From Desulfuromonadaceae bacterium (lineage in GTDB: Bacteria; Desulfobacterota; Desulfuromonadia; Geobacterales; Pseudopelobacteraceae): 64,000 nt of DNA. The notes below the pieces were generated by a model. It was not told the origin of the DNA. It ran no database searches and worked only from the letters and a program-made list of their open reading frames with translations. The stretch lies in NCBI GenBank assembly GCA_028687585.1, contig JAQTZV010000001.1:62001-126000 (forward strand). The letters are read 5' to 3'. Made by a program: the position numbers and the translations under genes. Below are positions 34,936 to 43,794 of this stretch, piece after piece; positions within the stretch are counted from its first letter, which is position 1, and each line of letters begins with the position of its first letter.

Positions 34936-35790
34936 TTATCTCATTCCTGCTCTGCCCATCATGCCTCCGCGGAATGCGGCAGACATATTGCGGAACGGTT
35001 GCCCTGGGGGAATGTTCGAAAGGTTTGCCCGCAACTGCTCCATAAGGGTTGACATCTCCGGGTTGCTGTTCGGACCTTTAACCGAGGAGATATTGCTGAA
35101 AATTGTACCCATCATCCCGCGGTAACGATTGACATCCAATCTGTTGCCCGGCATTACCTGGGCCATCTGCTCCCCCATCAGGCCGGCCATGTTTCTGGCC
35201 GCTGTGTGCATTGACGAGTTTGAATTTGCAATATAATTTGCCAGCATATTCGTTGTCGGAGGCATGCCCAGTTTCGCTCTGAGGGCCTCCGTAGCATCCT
35301 CTACCGTTGCATACGTGCCCGATTCCATCATTTCGCGGATCTGGGTGGAAATGGGGCTGATGAAGTTTTTCACACTTCCGGTTACGCCTCCCGATGCAGT
35401 CGGAGTGACGGAGACTGCGTGCATGCTCATGACGTAGCTTTTTGAGAGTGGCGTATGGGTCGGGTCGTCCAGATCGTAGGTCTGTTGAGCGATAGCAAGA
35501 GCCACCACCGGATATTTCAATTTGCCATTGCTGTCCAAATCCGTTGTGTCGAGATTCAATACGTAGGATCCGTCATCTTTTGTGGTGGTAAAAGCTTCGT
35601 CTTGGTCTAACTGGTAATTTCTGTTTTTATCCAGAAAGACGGTTGCGTTGACCAGATAGCCGTCGGCCACCGCACCTGCGATGACGCTTTTTCCAACGCC
35701 GGTCTGATTCGTTGTGCCGCTGCCGCTGCTGCCGCAGCCTGAGATAAGGCTGATTGTGAGAAGCGCTGCTGCAAAAATCTGTTTTTTCAT
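34936..35790 (-). CDS. Predicted lipoprotein with carboxypeptidase-like domain
   Basis: The 284-residue protein has a lipoprotein signal (LLTISLISGCGSSGSG). A beta-sandwich-like region follows (VIAGAVADGYLVNATVFLDKN, LDQDEAFTTTKDDGSYVLNL), of the SdrD/carboxypeptidase-regulatory kind with Asp-rich calcium-like loops. The C-terminal half is Met/Asn/Ser-rich and helical. It is a paralogue of the next gene upstream, sharing ADGYLVNATVFLDKNxNxQLD. AAAAGGAGAACCATC precedes the ATG at 35790. The role is unknown, presumably outer-surface or periplasmic. Confidence 0.7.
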   Translation of the reverse strand: MKKQIFAAALLTISLISGCGSSGSGTTNQTGVGKSVIAGAVADGYLVNATVFLDKNRNYQLDQDEAFTTTKDDGSYVLNLDTTDLDSNGKLKYPVVALAIAQQTYDLDDPTHTPLSKSYVMSMHAVSVTPTASGGVTGSVKNFISPISTQIREMMESGTYATVEDATEALRAKLGMPPTTNMLANYIANSNSSMHTAARNMAGLMGEQMAQVMPGNRLDVNRYRGMMGTIFSNISSVKGPNSNPEMSTLMEQLRANLSNIPPGQPFRNMSAAFRGGMMGRAGMR

Positions 35791-35861
35791 GATGGTTCTC
35801 CTTTTTGTTTGTCTGTTGTCCCGCAAATTATTTCTCTCCGTCATCCTGCCGGAATGCCTGC

Positions 35862-36590
35862 TTACCTCCCCATCATTCTTGTTCTCATTATGGCTCGAAT
35901 CGAGGTCGAAACATTGCTGAAGGCTTGCCCCTGTGCCAGAAGCGGGGTCATATTTTGCGCGGTAGTGTGCATAATGCGGTAGTTATCCCTGTTCGGGTCT
36001 GGTGAGGAGGCAGAACCGAGATTTACATAGTCCGCGAGCGGATTCATCCCGCCCGGAAGGTTCATGTTTTCGCGCAACTGTGTCACCGCGTCGGACAGTT
36101 TCTTGTCGGGGTTAGCGGCCATCATTCTATGAACCCACGTTGACATCGGACTGATGAAGTTGCTGCCGGCCGTGTCGCTGACACTCTCTTTCGGCATGCA
36201 GAGGAGAAAGCCGTATGCAATTGCCTGGTTTGTGTCCTTGTCTATGGTTACCCCTTTGATCGCCTGCGCAACAATGGGGTACACGCCGACATCGGAGGGA
36301 CCGATGGTGAGGGTGTAGGCGCCGTTACCATCCGTCTGGGTGGATGGCTCGTTCATATCCAACTGGTCATTGCTGTTCTTGTCGAGGAACACGGTTGCGT
36401 TGATGAGATAGCCATCTGCAACCGTACCGGATATAACCTTTGCAACGCTGCCTGTACCACCAGTGCCGACGCCTGCGGTTACTCCGCCATCGGAACTCAC
36501 GCCGCATCCCGTGATGACGGAAGCAGTAATAATACTGGCGGCAAGTAACCGCCAGGAAGTTCGAATCCTATGTAAATAGTCAGATCTCAT
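35862..36590 (-). CDS. Paralogous predicted lipoprotein
   Basis: The 242-residue protein has a lipoprotein-like signal (SIITASVITGCGVSSDGG) and the same ADGYLINATVFLDKNSNDQL module as its neighbour, followed by a helical region (FISPMSTWVHRMMAANPDKK) and a Met/Arg-rich C-terminus. The ATG at 36590 overlaps the stop of the DUF6502 gene by 11 bp and follows AAAGGAAAACC, so the regulator-like gene and both lipoproteins form one operon. Confidence 0.7.
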   Translation of the reverse strand: MRSDYLHRIRTSWRLLAASIITASVITGCGVSSDGGVTAGVGTGGTGSVAKVISGTVADGYLINATVFLDKNSNDQLDMNEPSTQTDGNGAYTLTIGPSDVGVYPIVAQAIKGVTIDKDTNQAIAYGFLLCMPKESVSDTAGSNFISPMSTWVHRMMAANPDKKLSDAVTQLRENMNLPGGMNPLADYVNLGSASSPDPNRDNYRIMHTTAQNMTPLLAQGQAFSNVSTSIRAIMRTRMMGR

Positions 36591-37503
36591 TTTGGTTTTC
36601 CTTTGGGCCTGGTTTGCGAAAACGGCGGGTAGCCCGGTATTTATCTGATGTCTCTGCATCTGCTGTCGTATCGGTGAAGGCGTAAAGCCCGATGCGAACC
36701 CGTTGATCCAGTGCTCGGCCGGCACGTTTATCAGTTTCAATACGCGCCGTGATCGCGGGTACCATCTGTTCACGAAGAGCCTGCCATTGGGCATTGAAAA
36801 GCGGCCGGAGCGTTTCAATCGACTCAGCGGACAATTCATCCGCAAAGACAGCCTGTTCGAGGTGTCTGCCGCCACCGTGCAAAACGTTGGCTACCGCAGC
36901 GTCGAGATGATCACCGACGTTGTCGCCCAGTAAACCGAGCATTTGCCGGGAATCATTTATTGGTACAAAATCGACGCGTGTGAGCGATACCTGGTCCAGC
37001 TTTTCATCAAACGTCATAATGCCGAGGCGGATCAGTTCGTCCAACATGCTGCGGGGATGAATATCGCGAGTTACCGTCTGTGCAAGTACTTCGAAGCTCG
37101 GCGCCGGTCCTAGCCGGTTTAATGTGCTTGGCGCACCATCTTTGTCCCTGAACAGTGCGTCTGTTGTCCAGCGGGCCAGTAGCTCTGCGGCGATCGGATG
37201 TTTTTTGGTTCGCTCTGTTGCTTTTACTTTAGTCAAACGTGATACTTCACGACGGTTGATGCCGGTGGCGGTACTGATTCGGCTGACCATTCCGTGCTCA
37301 GGCGCTCCCGGATGCAGGGAGATAGCCTCTTGCACAAAGGCACGTTTTAGTAGATCTTCGGCAGCCCCGAAGGTAACACCGTTAGCAAGGCAAAGGCGAG
37401 CCAACGGAACCAGCAAGCGGCTTACCGTTTTAAAGAGAGCTGTCTCTCCAACGTTGATGCCGGAGGCGGTTTCATCTGATGTTGACTCAGTACTGTCTGG
37501 CAT
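36580..37503 (-). CDS. DUF6502 family protein, putative regulator
   Basis: The 307-residue cytoplasmic protein has an N-terminal winged-helix-like region (PLARLCLANGVTFGAAEDLL, STATGINRREVSRLTKVK). The remainder carries a conserved segment typical of DUF6502 (HPIAAELLARWTTDALFRDK). A transcriptional role is inferred from the helix-turn-helix pattern and from a 9-bp inverted repeat just upstream. It heads the operon with two lipoprotein genes. Confidence 0.75.
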   Translation of the reverse strand: MPDSTESTSDETASGINVGETALFKTVSRLLVPLARLCLANGVTFGAAEDLLKRAFVQEAISLHPGAPEHGMVSRISTATGINRREVSRLTKVKATERTKKHPIAAELLARWTTDALFRDKDGAPSTLNRLGPAPSFEVLAQTVTRDIHPRSMLDELIRLGIMTFDEKLDQVSLTRVDFVPINDSRQMLGLLGDNVGDHLDAAVANVLHGGGRHLEQAVFADELSAESIETLRPLFNAQWQALREQMVPAITARIETDKRAGRALDQRVRIGLYAFTDTTADAETSDKYRATRRFRKPGPKENQNEI

Positions 37504-37532
37504 GATCGGTAAACCTGAGATATGGAATAGTA

Positions 37533-37557
37533 TTAAATGTGCATTTTACACATTTAA
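37533..37557. promoter_or_regulatory. Perfect palindrome upstream of the DUF6502 gene
   Basis: TTAAATGTG (37533-37541) and CACATTTAA (37549-37557) are perfect inverted repeats with a 7-base spacer, 30 bases before the start. It is a likely operator for autoregulation. Confidence 0.65.
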
Positions 37558-37752
37558 AATGCATCGTCAATAAAATTCTCGGCGAACGCTGTTCGCGAGA
37601 CATTCAAGATCCTCAGAACGGTTCACCTGTTCGGAAGTCATTGAAAATTCGATTGCAGTTGGAGATCTATGAAAGGGGAAGGAGGTTATGTGCATGATAT
37701 GTGCAGCTGCCGACGGCTGCCGGGACGGCTGGGTACGCGCCATTCAGACACG

Positions 37753-38445
37753 TTACTGCGGATGTAATGTAAGGATATTGGCAACCTCTTGCTGCATATT
37801 TTTCGTATCGATCTTTGTCCATGACAAGAGTGAACCCCAGGATTTGGTTCCACTCTTTACCGCAAGATAGAGCTGCTTGACCGGCTGCATCGTCTTGGTG
37901 GCGATAACGGTGGAGATAATCAATTCCTGATTGGTGGCACCCGTTTTACGCATGTCGGCCAAATCCTTCTCACCCAGCAATTGGTCCTTGAGGAAAAGCT
38001 CATCAACCACCGCTTCTGATAAGCGGGCAGTCGGTACATTTGCATTGAGGGCATTTGAAAACCGCTCCCCCAGGATTTTCGGAGGAAGATTGATTGGCAC
38101 GACTGCCTTTTTCCATGAATCACTCTTTGATTTGGCCTGGAGCAGTCTGTCCGGGGTGTTGCCGGTTTTAGAAGCGATCCAATAGGCAACCCAAAGATCG
38201 TCCGGAGAAGTGCCGTGCTGTTTTTTCATCACGATGCTCTTCTTGTCAGTATTAAAGACAATGGCAAAGAAGGAGTTTTGCGTAGTGGCCAAAAAATACG
38301 CATCGGCGGCGGTTGGATGCCCGGCATCATAAGAACGGTCGGTAAAGCAATGACACGTAATGGCGGATATGGCGTATGCCGACATCGGGGAAAGAAACAG
38401 TAGGGAAAGGCAGAGAAGTATTTTGGTGCTGGTAACGAAATACAT
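37753..38445 (-). CDS. Secreted hypothetical protein (230 aa)
   Basis: The protein has a signal peptide (LLCLSLLFLSPMSAYA), a CHCF motif shortly after, and a mixed alpha/beta body with no recognised family (TDRSYDAGHPTAADAYFLAT; VAYWIASKTGNTPDRLL). It appears to be monocistronic on the minus strand. A periplasmic location is likely. Confidence 0.65.
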   Translation of the reverse strand: MYFVTSTKILLCLSLLFLSPMSAYAISAITCHCFTDRSYDAGHPTAADAYFLATTQNSFFAIVFNTDKKSIVMKKQHGTSPDDLWVAYWIASKTGNTPDRLLQAKSKSDSWKKAVVPINLPPKILGERFSNALNANVPTARLSEAVVDELFLKDQLLGEKDLADMRKTGATNQELIISTVIATKTMQPVKQLYLAVKSGTKSWGSLLSWTKIDTKNMQQEVANILTLHPQ

Positions 38446-38553
38446 AATAGACCGATACTTCCCCTTGCTATCAATTTGCTTGCAGTGGACTTTGTTCTTC
38501 CGCCATTATCCTGATACTATCTAAATGCGTAACCGATTTTTATTACATCAATC

Positions 38554-39558
38554 TCAATGACTCAGGCTCTGAACAAGAGGGATGAGACGCTGATAGTCGG
38601 AATAACTCAGCGTGCTCTGCCAGTGTCCACTGAACATTCCTGCACCTATCCCCGCCATGAATATGAACACAACCACTGCAGGGAAAACCCATACTGAAAG
38701 CGGTCGCTTCCAGAAGACCGGCTGCATGGCGAGAACATGTATTTCCGGGCAACTTGCCACACACGTGAGGCATCCGGTACACTCAGGCGAAGAAACTGCT
38801 GTGCTGGAATGTACTGCAAGGCCAGAAGGGCAGGCTGCGGAACAGCGTTGGCAACCGGTACAGCCGGTCGCGTCCCGACGGATTTTGAAAGGGCTCATGG
38901 CACTTACAAGGCCCAGCAGCGCGCCATAGGGGCAGAGATAGCGGCACCAGAACATCTTATAAAAGAGGGACAAAAAGGTCAGAATAGCCAGAACCGCCAT
39001 CGTTGTTCCTGACATTTTGGTGAAGAAGTGGAGCATCTTGACATCGCTGACGGCCCAGTAGGGGGCATTCAGGAACGTAATTACTTTTTCGCCGGACATT
39101 CCTATCAGGATAAATACCAGGAACAGCAGAAGCAGAAGATACTTGATGCCTCGCAATAACAAATCAAGCCAGAGCCAGATCCGAAAATTGTGCCCGAATA
39201 CCTTCCGGCCAAGCTTATACACCACTTCTGAAAGAGTGCCGACCGGGCAGAGCCAGGAGCAGAAGGATTTCTTGGCAAGCATGCTCATGAGCAGGATCGT
39301 CAGAAAAATAATCAGTGCTGCGGGATGGACCGGATGGATTTCTCCGGAAACCAGCCAATATTTCAAGCTGGTCAGGGCGCCGATGGGGAGGAAACCCTCT
39401 ACGCCCGGCGGGCGTGAAACCAACGGAGCGACTGCACCTCGTTCAACGGAGTTGACAAACATGCCGAAACGGATGCCGATACCGACCACCCAAAACATAA
39501 AGCACCACTGCACAACGGTACGTATGGTACTACCAAATTTTGTTGAAAGACCTTCCAT
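38554..39558 (-). CDS. NapH/NosR-like membrane 4Fe-4S ferredoxin
   Basis: The 334-residue protein has four to five transmembrane helices with CSWLCPVGTLSE and CRYLCPYGALLG motifs between them, then two 4Fe-4S clusters (CTGCQRCSAACP, CTGCLTCVASCP), and a final membrane helix. This layout is that of NapH/CcoG/NosR-type electron-transfer proteins that feed periplasmic reductases. The start at 39558 follows CAAGGAGAATCAT. It has a CRP/FNR site at 39658 and a hairpin in its leader, pointing to co-regulation with the nitrate genes. Confidence 0.85.
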   Translation of the reverse strand: MEGLSTKFGSTIRTVVQWCFMFWVVGIGIRFGMFVNSVERGAVAPLVSRPPGVEGFLPIGALTSLKYWLVSGEIHPVHPAALIIFLTILLMSMLAKKSFCSWLCPVGTLSEVVYKLGRKVFGHNFRIWLWLDLLLRGIKYLLLLLFLVFILIGMSGEKVITFLNAPYWAVSDVKMLHFFTKMSGTTMAVLAILTFLSLFYKMFWCRYLCPYGALLGLVSAMSPFKIRRDATGCTGCQRCSAACPSGLAVHSSTAVSSPECTGCLTCVASCPEIHVLAMQPVFWKRPLSVWVFPAVVVFIFMAGIGAGMFSGHWQSTLSYSDYQRLIPLVQSLSH

Positions 39559-39577
39559 GAATATGATTCTCCTTGGT

Positions 39578-39612
39578 ATTGCCTGACAGGGATATAGCCC
39601 CTGCCAGGCAAT
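39578..39612 (-). repeat. Leader hairpin before the NapH-like gene
   Basis: ATTGCCTGACAGGG (39578-39591) and CCCTGCCAGGCAAT (39599-39612) form a 14-bp stem with one mismatch directly before the ribosome binding site. A very similar hairpin occurs at 44081-44114, but there with a T-run. Confidence 0.75.
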
Positions 39613-39627
39613 ATTCAAATGCTGGTC

Positions 39628-39671
39628 AATGTATCCCATGTTGCGTATCTGAAATCTTTGATGCAGGTCAA
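39628..39671 (-). promoter_or_regulatory. CRP/FNR-controlled promoter of the NapH-like gene
   Basis: TTGATGCAGGTCAA (39658-39671; TTGACCTGCATCAA on the minus strand) lies 25 bp before a -10-like TACATT (39633-39628), fitting a class II activator at about -41. This 44-bp block recurs with one mismatch upstream of 45276. Confidence 0.82.
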
Positions 39672-39746
39672 TATGTAGCAATTATCCTGAGAGAGAAAAC
39701 AGGGCGGCAGCCAAAAAATCGTAACGGGCGCTTAGGCGGAGGAACC

Positions 39747-39875
39747 ATGCAGATACGGTTGATGGAGGGGGCACAAATGACTTATCTAATGCCATCCTCC
39801 AAGATGATGAGGTCAGAGGGAGAATCAATATTATCAGTCTGTTACCCGAAAATTGGCGTTATTCCCGCTTTGTAA
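39747..39875 (+). other. Possible very small ORF (42 aa), weak
   Basis: An ATG at 39747 follows GGAGGAACC and opens MQIRLMEGAQMTYLMPSSKM. No family or neighbouring context supports it. Apart from this and the promoter elements, nothing else is seen between 39672 and 39890. Confidence 0.2.
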
Positions 39876-39890
39876 GATACGCATCCTAGG

Positions 39891-40100
39891 TCAACCCGAC
39901 CTGACAGTCACAGCGGGTCTCAACCCGGTTCTTCCTGCCTGCTTGGCGGCGTTCATGGCATCATCGGCCCGTTTGATAAACGTTTCCGCCGTGTCATCCG
40001 GATAAAATTGGGCAACAACGAAGCAGCAGGTTCGGTAGAGTTTGATATTGGCCAGCAATACGCTGTTATCAAAAATTATATTTGGAATGCCAGCGTTCAT
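39891..40100 (-). pseudogene. Remnant of a GGDEF domain
   Basis: The frame ending at 39891 contains DDTAETFIKRADDAMNAAKQ followed by AGRTGLRPAV, the typical last helices of a diguanylate cyclase domain. The preceding part is unrelated to the rest of the domain, and no signature motif or upstream sensor remains. It is best read as a decayed fragment. Confidence 0.7.
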
Positions 40101-40141
40101 TTTTCGTAATTATTCGCACCTATAAAGAAACTTCAGCTCGT

Positions 40142-41362
40142 TCAGAAATATTCCCGTAATCGGGTAAACTGCAACTTAGCGGCTTCAAACAGTGAAGTAG
40201 GTCTGGCTACTGGTGTTACTCCAGCAGTTGCTGCTTTCAGGACCAACCCGATACCGGTAGAATACTGCGGTTTGCAGAAATTTTCGGCCAGACCCTCCAT
40301 ATTCAAGGGCTTTCCGAGGCGTACCGGCATATCTAAAACCTGCTCAGCTAACCTGTCGATACCTGGAAGCAGTGAAGATCCGCCGGTAATTACAACGCCG
40401 GCGACTAAATCATTCTTGAATCCCGAAAGCTCTAACTCTTTTGCAACAATGGCAAAAAGCTCGGTTACGCGAGCCTGCAGAATCATACGGATTGATTTTT
40501 CAGTTATAATTGAGCTTTTAATGCCGTTAGACGCAAAGACTTCGACTGATGATGTCTCATTGTGTATTTCTTTCTGGCAACAGCCATAAAGGCACTTGAG
40601 CCGCTCGGCTTCAGACAATGTAATGTGCAGTCCGACAGCAAGATCTCCGGTCAAGTGGCTTCCGGCAACAGGTATAACCGCCGTATGTCTCAGGGTGCCG
40701 CTCGTGAATAGAGCAACATCGGTGGTGCCGCAGCCAATATCGATCATGACGACACCCATTTCACGCTCTTCGGGCATCAGTACCGCCTCTGCAGAAGCGA
40801 GCGGTTGGAGAACAATTTCAGTCGCTTCCAATGCAGCTTTTTTGCATGCCTTTACAATGTTGTTAATGCTTGCGGTTCCTGCCGTTATGAGGTGTACCCG
40901 AGCTTCAAGCCTCGTGCCCCTGATTCCAACAGGGTGTTCGATTCTATGATGTGTATCAACAATAAATTCCTGAAGGATTGTATGAAGTATTTTTCGGTCA
41001 TCATGAAGAGCTATTGATTGTGCCGATTCAATAACACGCTGTACGTCCCCTGCCAAAACCTCGTGGCTCGTGAGTGTTATCATACCACTGGTATTTTGGG
41101 CATGAATAAACCTGTCGGCAATACCAACCACCGAATTGCTGATAGCACAACCCGACATGAGCTCTGCTTCATCCACTGCTTTTCTAATGGCCGATGCAGT
41201 GCGCTCTATATCAATAACAAACCCCTTCTGTAGCCCGGAAGACAGGCATTGGCCAACTCCGATAATTTCAACCGTTCCAAAGATATGCTTCCCAACCACG
41301 ACACATATCTTTGCCGTTCCAACATCAAGTCCAACAACTATATTTTCTAATTCATGGTGCAT
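40142..41362 (-). CDS. FtsA-like actin-family protein (extra paralogue)
   Basis: The 406-residue protein has the FtsA/SHS2 organisation: phosphate-1 loop VGLDVGTAKICVVVG, the 1C/SHS2 insertion (residues about 85-165), phosphate-2 MIDIGCGTTDVALF, adenosine loop VITGGSSLLPG, and a C-terminal amphipathic helix (LFEAAKLQFTRLREYF) for membrane attachment. No ftsQ or ftsZ is nearby. It is therefore probably a second ftsA-like gene outside the division cluster, paired with an mreB-like gene. It could serve in cell shape or division under special conditions. Confidence 0.82.
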   Translation of the reverse strand: MHHELENIVVGLDVGTAKICVVVGKHIFGTVEIIGVGQCLSSGLQKGFVIDIERTASAIRKAVDEAELMSGCAISNSVVGIADRFIHAQNTSGMITLTSHEVLAGDVQRVIESAQSIALHDDRKILHTILQEFIVDTHHRIEHPVGIRGTRLEARVHLITAGTASINNIVKACKKAALEATEIVLQPLASAEAVLMPEEREMGVVMIDIGCGTTDVALFTSGTLRHTAVIPVAGSHLTGDLAVGLHITLSEAERLKCLYGCCQKEIHNETSSVEVFASNGIKSSIITEKSIRMILQARVTELFAIVAKELELSGFKNDLVAGVVITGGSSLLPGIDRLAEQVLDMPVRLGKPLNMEGLAENFCKPQYSTGIGLVLKAATAGVTPVARPTSLFEAAKLQFTRLREYF

Positions 41363-41428
41363 GGCAGCCTCGCATTATTACTCACAAATCACCGCAACTC
41401 TCAAGTTGTGTCGATGTAAAATTTTCAA

Positions 41429-42301
41429 TTATCGCCATAGATTCAGCGTCAGAATGACCGGCAAATTAACCCGCGCACCCTCCACCACTGAGGCACGGGG
41501 TGTGTGGGCTATGGTGATGCTGATGCCCGTCCGCTGCTCGAAAAATTCTCGTACTCCGGGAATCAGAGCCCCACCGCCGGTAAGATATATGCCGCTCTCA
41601 ATGATCTCACACCCCAGGTCATGAGGCAGATCGCGTAAAAATTCCTGTATAGTATCAGCCAACTCTACCAGCACCGGTTGTATGGCAGTCGCAGTCAGCA
41701 TGCTTCCAGGATGAACAACAGAACGAACAAGGCCACATGTCCGCATCAACATATTTCCATACGTATCGCTGACGTTCGTACATCCTGACTCTTGTGCGGC
41801 AGCAACGATAGCTTGTCGCATGCGGTCACAGCCAACTCTGATGGCTCAGGTAGCACGGATTTTGCTGGAGCGTATTACTGCACAGTCAGTAACACCTTCG
41901 CCAATATCAATTACCATCTGAGCGTAGTGGGAAGAAACGTCAACACCTGCCCCGATAGCCGCGGCAAGCGGCTCAGGAACTAAAGATATTGATGCCGCTC
42001 CTGCTCTCATAATGGAGTCGATCAAAAGTTCCCGTTCTTCCTTACTTGCATCACTCGGGGCACAGGCAAGGACACGCGGTCCGAGTACACCGAACCTCCG
42101 CACCTGCGCCAGTAGTGGTTTCAGGAACGTCACGGCCGTATCTCCATCTACCACCACACCGCCGCAGAGTGCATGCTTCGTAGCCGTCTCCGATGGCTGT
42201 TCGATAAGCCTGTGCATGCCGATTGCCACTCGGGTAGTTACCGTGCCTACATCCAGGGCAATATCCTGCCGCCAAAACTTGTGGAGAGATAACAACGCCA
42301 T
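41429..42301 (-). pseudogene. MreB-like gene interrupted by an in-frame TGA
   Basis: The two halves are in one frame. 42301-41849 encodes the MreB N-terminal half (IALDVGTVTTRVAIG, CAPSDASKEERELL, VPEPLAAAIGAGVDV, MVIDIGEGVTDCAV); the rest encodes the C-terminal half (RVGCDRMRQAIVAAAQE, GIYLTGGGALIPGV). They are separated by one TGA at 41846-41848. The reading resumes immediately after it, so a single nonsense change explains it. The total of about 290 residues is short for MreB (about 345). The start at 42301 follows GGCTGGAGCAACT. No convincing SECIS element was found. Confidence 0.75.
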
Positions 42302-42322
42302 AGTTGCTCCAGCCAAACGGAT

Positions 42323-42388
42323 TCAATTCACAATATGTCTTAAGGCTCTTCGGGGGGTGCAACCACAATAAACGAAGATTCTTTTCAT
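42323..42388 (-). CDS. Tiny ORF, 21 aa
   Basis: The ORF MKRIFVYCGCTPRRALRHIV(N) follows AGGAGACTGTCAGC with ideal spacing. It lies 22 bp before the mreB-like start, so it may be a leader peptide or a translational coupler. There is no homology evidence. Confidence 0.35.
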   Translation of the reverse strand: MKRIFVYCGCTPRRALRHIVN

Positions 42389-42433
42389 GCTGACAGTCTC
42401 CTAAAAATGCTTTCGTTGTGGCATTAAAAATAA

Positions 42434-42465
42434 AAACCCCCACTGGCTGGTGCCGGTGGGGGTTT
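42434..42465 (-). terminator. Intrinsic terminator after the small ORF
   Basis: AAACCCCCACTGGC (42434-42447) and GCCGGTGGGGGTTT (42452-42465) form a 14-bp stem with a 4-base loop. On the minus strand TTTTTA follows. It separates the 36-codon ORF from the mreB-like region. Confidence 0.88.
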
Positions 42466-42485
42466 GGGTTGCAATCAGGTTAAAC

Positions 42486-42596
42486 CTAGACAATCCCCTC
42501 CGACACATACTCTGCTGTAAGTGCATAACGGCGAACCGGCTTGATTTCCATTAAGCAGATGTTCTGTTTGGCTGTGGATGCAAAGGTTGCTGGCAT
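42486..42596 (-). CDS. Small peptide gene (36 aa), RiPP-precursor-like
   Basis: The ORF starts MPATFASTAKQNICLMEIKP and ends VRRYALTAEYVSEGIV. It is preceded by GTCAGGAGTTTTTATT and followed by a strong terminator, so it has the layout of an independent small gene. A conserved-looking charged/aromatic C-terminal half after a short leader is reminiscent of ribosomally made modified peptides. No maturase lies adjacent; the radical SAM gene at 10806 is far away. Function is unknown. Confidence 0.45.
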   Translation of the reverse strand: MPATFASTAKQNICLMEIKPVRRYALTAEYVSEGIV

Positions 42597-42727
42597 AATA
42601 AAAACTCCTGACTTTATATGTTGTTAACGTAGCCTACAAGCTGGGGTAAGTCAAGCCCTCGACGCTTGGCGAACGAGAAACCAATTGGGTTTTACCGAAA
42701 CGTTATTCTCATTCTGTTTATGCGGGA

Positions 42728-43414
42728 CTAGAATGCCTGCCAGATGAACCAGGCACCAGCAAGAGAAATTATGAAGCCGCTCACCTTCCTGCTCCAGTTT
42801 GAAAAGTTTACCACACCGCGCGTTTTAGCAAAAGACTCCACAAAACCGGTAAACGTCCCGGCGATGAGCATGAGCAGACAATGACCGACGGCATAGCTGA
42901 ACATCAGCATAATGCCGTAGAGCACCTGCCCCTTGCTGGTGACGACGGTCAGCAGCACAACCATTACCGGCGTGGCACAGGGAGAGGATACAAGGCCAAA
43001 GAACAGACCAAGCATGAACGCACCAATTATACCACCCTGCTTCGGCTTGAAGTCGCGTTTTACCGGCAGTCGGAGTTCATACACTCCCATCAGTTGACCA
43101 CCCATTACCAGAGCCACAGCACCGGCGACGGCATACCACCAGCCACCGACAACCCCGAAAACCGTGCCGAGCAATCCGGCAGCAGCGCCGAAGGCTGTGA
43201 AGGTGAGAGACAATCCAACAATGAACATCAGGGAATAGCGGAATGCCTTCCAGCGGTCACCATCGCTGTAACCGCCGACAAAACCGACCACCAGCGGGAT
43301 GGTGCTCAGAACACAGGGTGAAGCTGAAGATACGACCCCAGCCAGAAATACTACGCCGTAGGCCAGTAGCGGGTATGCAGTAATGACCTGCTCGATGTTG
43401 TCGATGAAGGTCAC
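42728..43414 (-). CDS. CcdA/DsbD-type thiol electron transporter
   Basis: The 228-residue polytopic membrane protein (six helices) has SASPCVLSTIPLVVGFVGG and SSPCATPVMVVLL, which hold the two redox cysteines of CcdA. It passes electrons from cytoplasmic thioredoxin to periplasmic thiol proteins, for example for cytochrome c maturation. It overlaps the upstream periplasmic thioredoxin gene by 4 bp, so the pair works together. Confidence 0.9.
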   Translation of the reverse strand: MTFIDNIEQVITAYPLLAYGVVFLAGVVSSASPCVLSTIPLVVGFVGGYSDGDRWKAFRYSLMFIVGLSLTFTAFGAAAGLLGTVFGVVGGWWYAVAGAVALVMGGQLMGVYELRLPVKRDFKPKQGGIIGAFMLGLFFGLVSSPCATPVMVVLLTVVTSKGQVLYGIMLMFSYAVGHCLLMLIAGTFTGFVESFAKTRGVVNFSNWSRKVSGFIISLAGAWFIWQAF

Positions 43415-43794
43415 TTGAGTCCTGCCGATTTCAATCCCTTAATGATCCCTCCTTTGTCCATAAAACCGGTGTGACGTTGAACCTCTTTTCCTTGCGGGTT
43501 GATGAATATCTGGGTGGGCAACATTTGGACGCGGAATTTCTGGGCGGTTGCCTGGTCAGAACGAACGTCAATGAAGAGGATATTGGCCCTTTCCCGGTAA
43601 TCATTGGAAAGTGATTCCAGGTAGGGCGCCATCTTCTTACAGACGTTGCAGGTGCGCAGGCCGAAATCGATCAGCGTCGGCTTACCGGACGAAAGTGCCT
43701 GATTGACCGCTATCGCGGTAGCTGCAGGGAGTTCAGCATTGGCTACGCCGGCAAACATCAGGAATATGGCTGAAACAGAAAAGAACAATTTCAT
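43411..43794 (-). CDS. Periplasmic thioredoxin-like protein
   Basis: The 127-residue protein has a signal peptide (LFFSVSAIFLMFAGVANA) and a thioredoxin fold with active site RTCNVCKKM and cis-Pro motif LPTQIFI. It would receive electrons from the CcdA-like protein and reduce disulfides such as apocytochrome CxxCH. The start at 43794 overlaps the upstream gene by ATGA. Confidence 0.88.
   Translation of the reverse strand: MKLFFSVSAIFLMFAGVANAELPAATAIAVNQALSSGKPTLIDFGLRTCNVCKKMAPYLESLSNDYRERANILFIDVRSDQATAQKFRVQMLPTQIFINPQGKEVQRHTGFMDKGGIIKGLKSAGLK

Noticed and set aside
37688..37870. Small plus-strand ORF after GAAGGAGGTT
   Set aside because: Despite a strong ribosome-binding-like sequence it overlaps the 3' end of a secreted protein gene on the other strand and has no recognisable protein features.
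41820..41850. Selenocysteine reading of the TGA in the mreB-like gene
   Set aside because: A short AGCCA/TGGCT hairpin follows the TGA, but there is no convincing bacterial SECIS geometry, and MreB-family proteins are not known to use Sec at this place.
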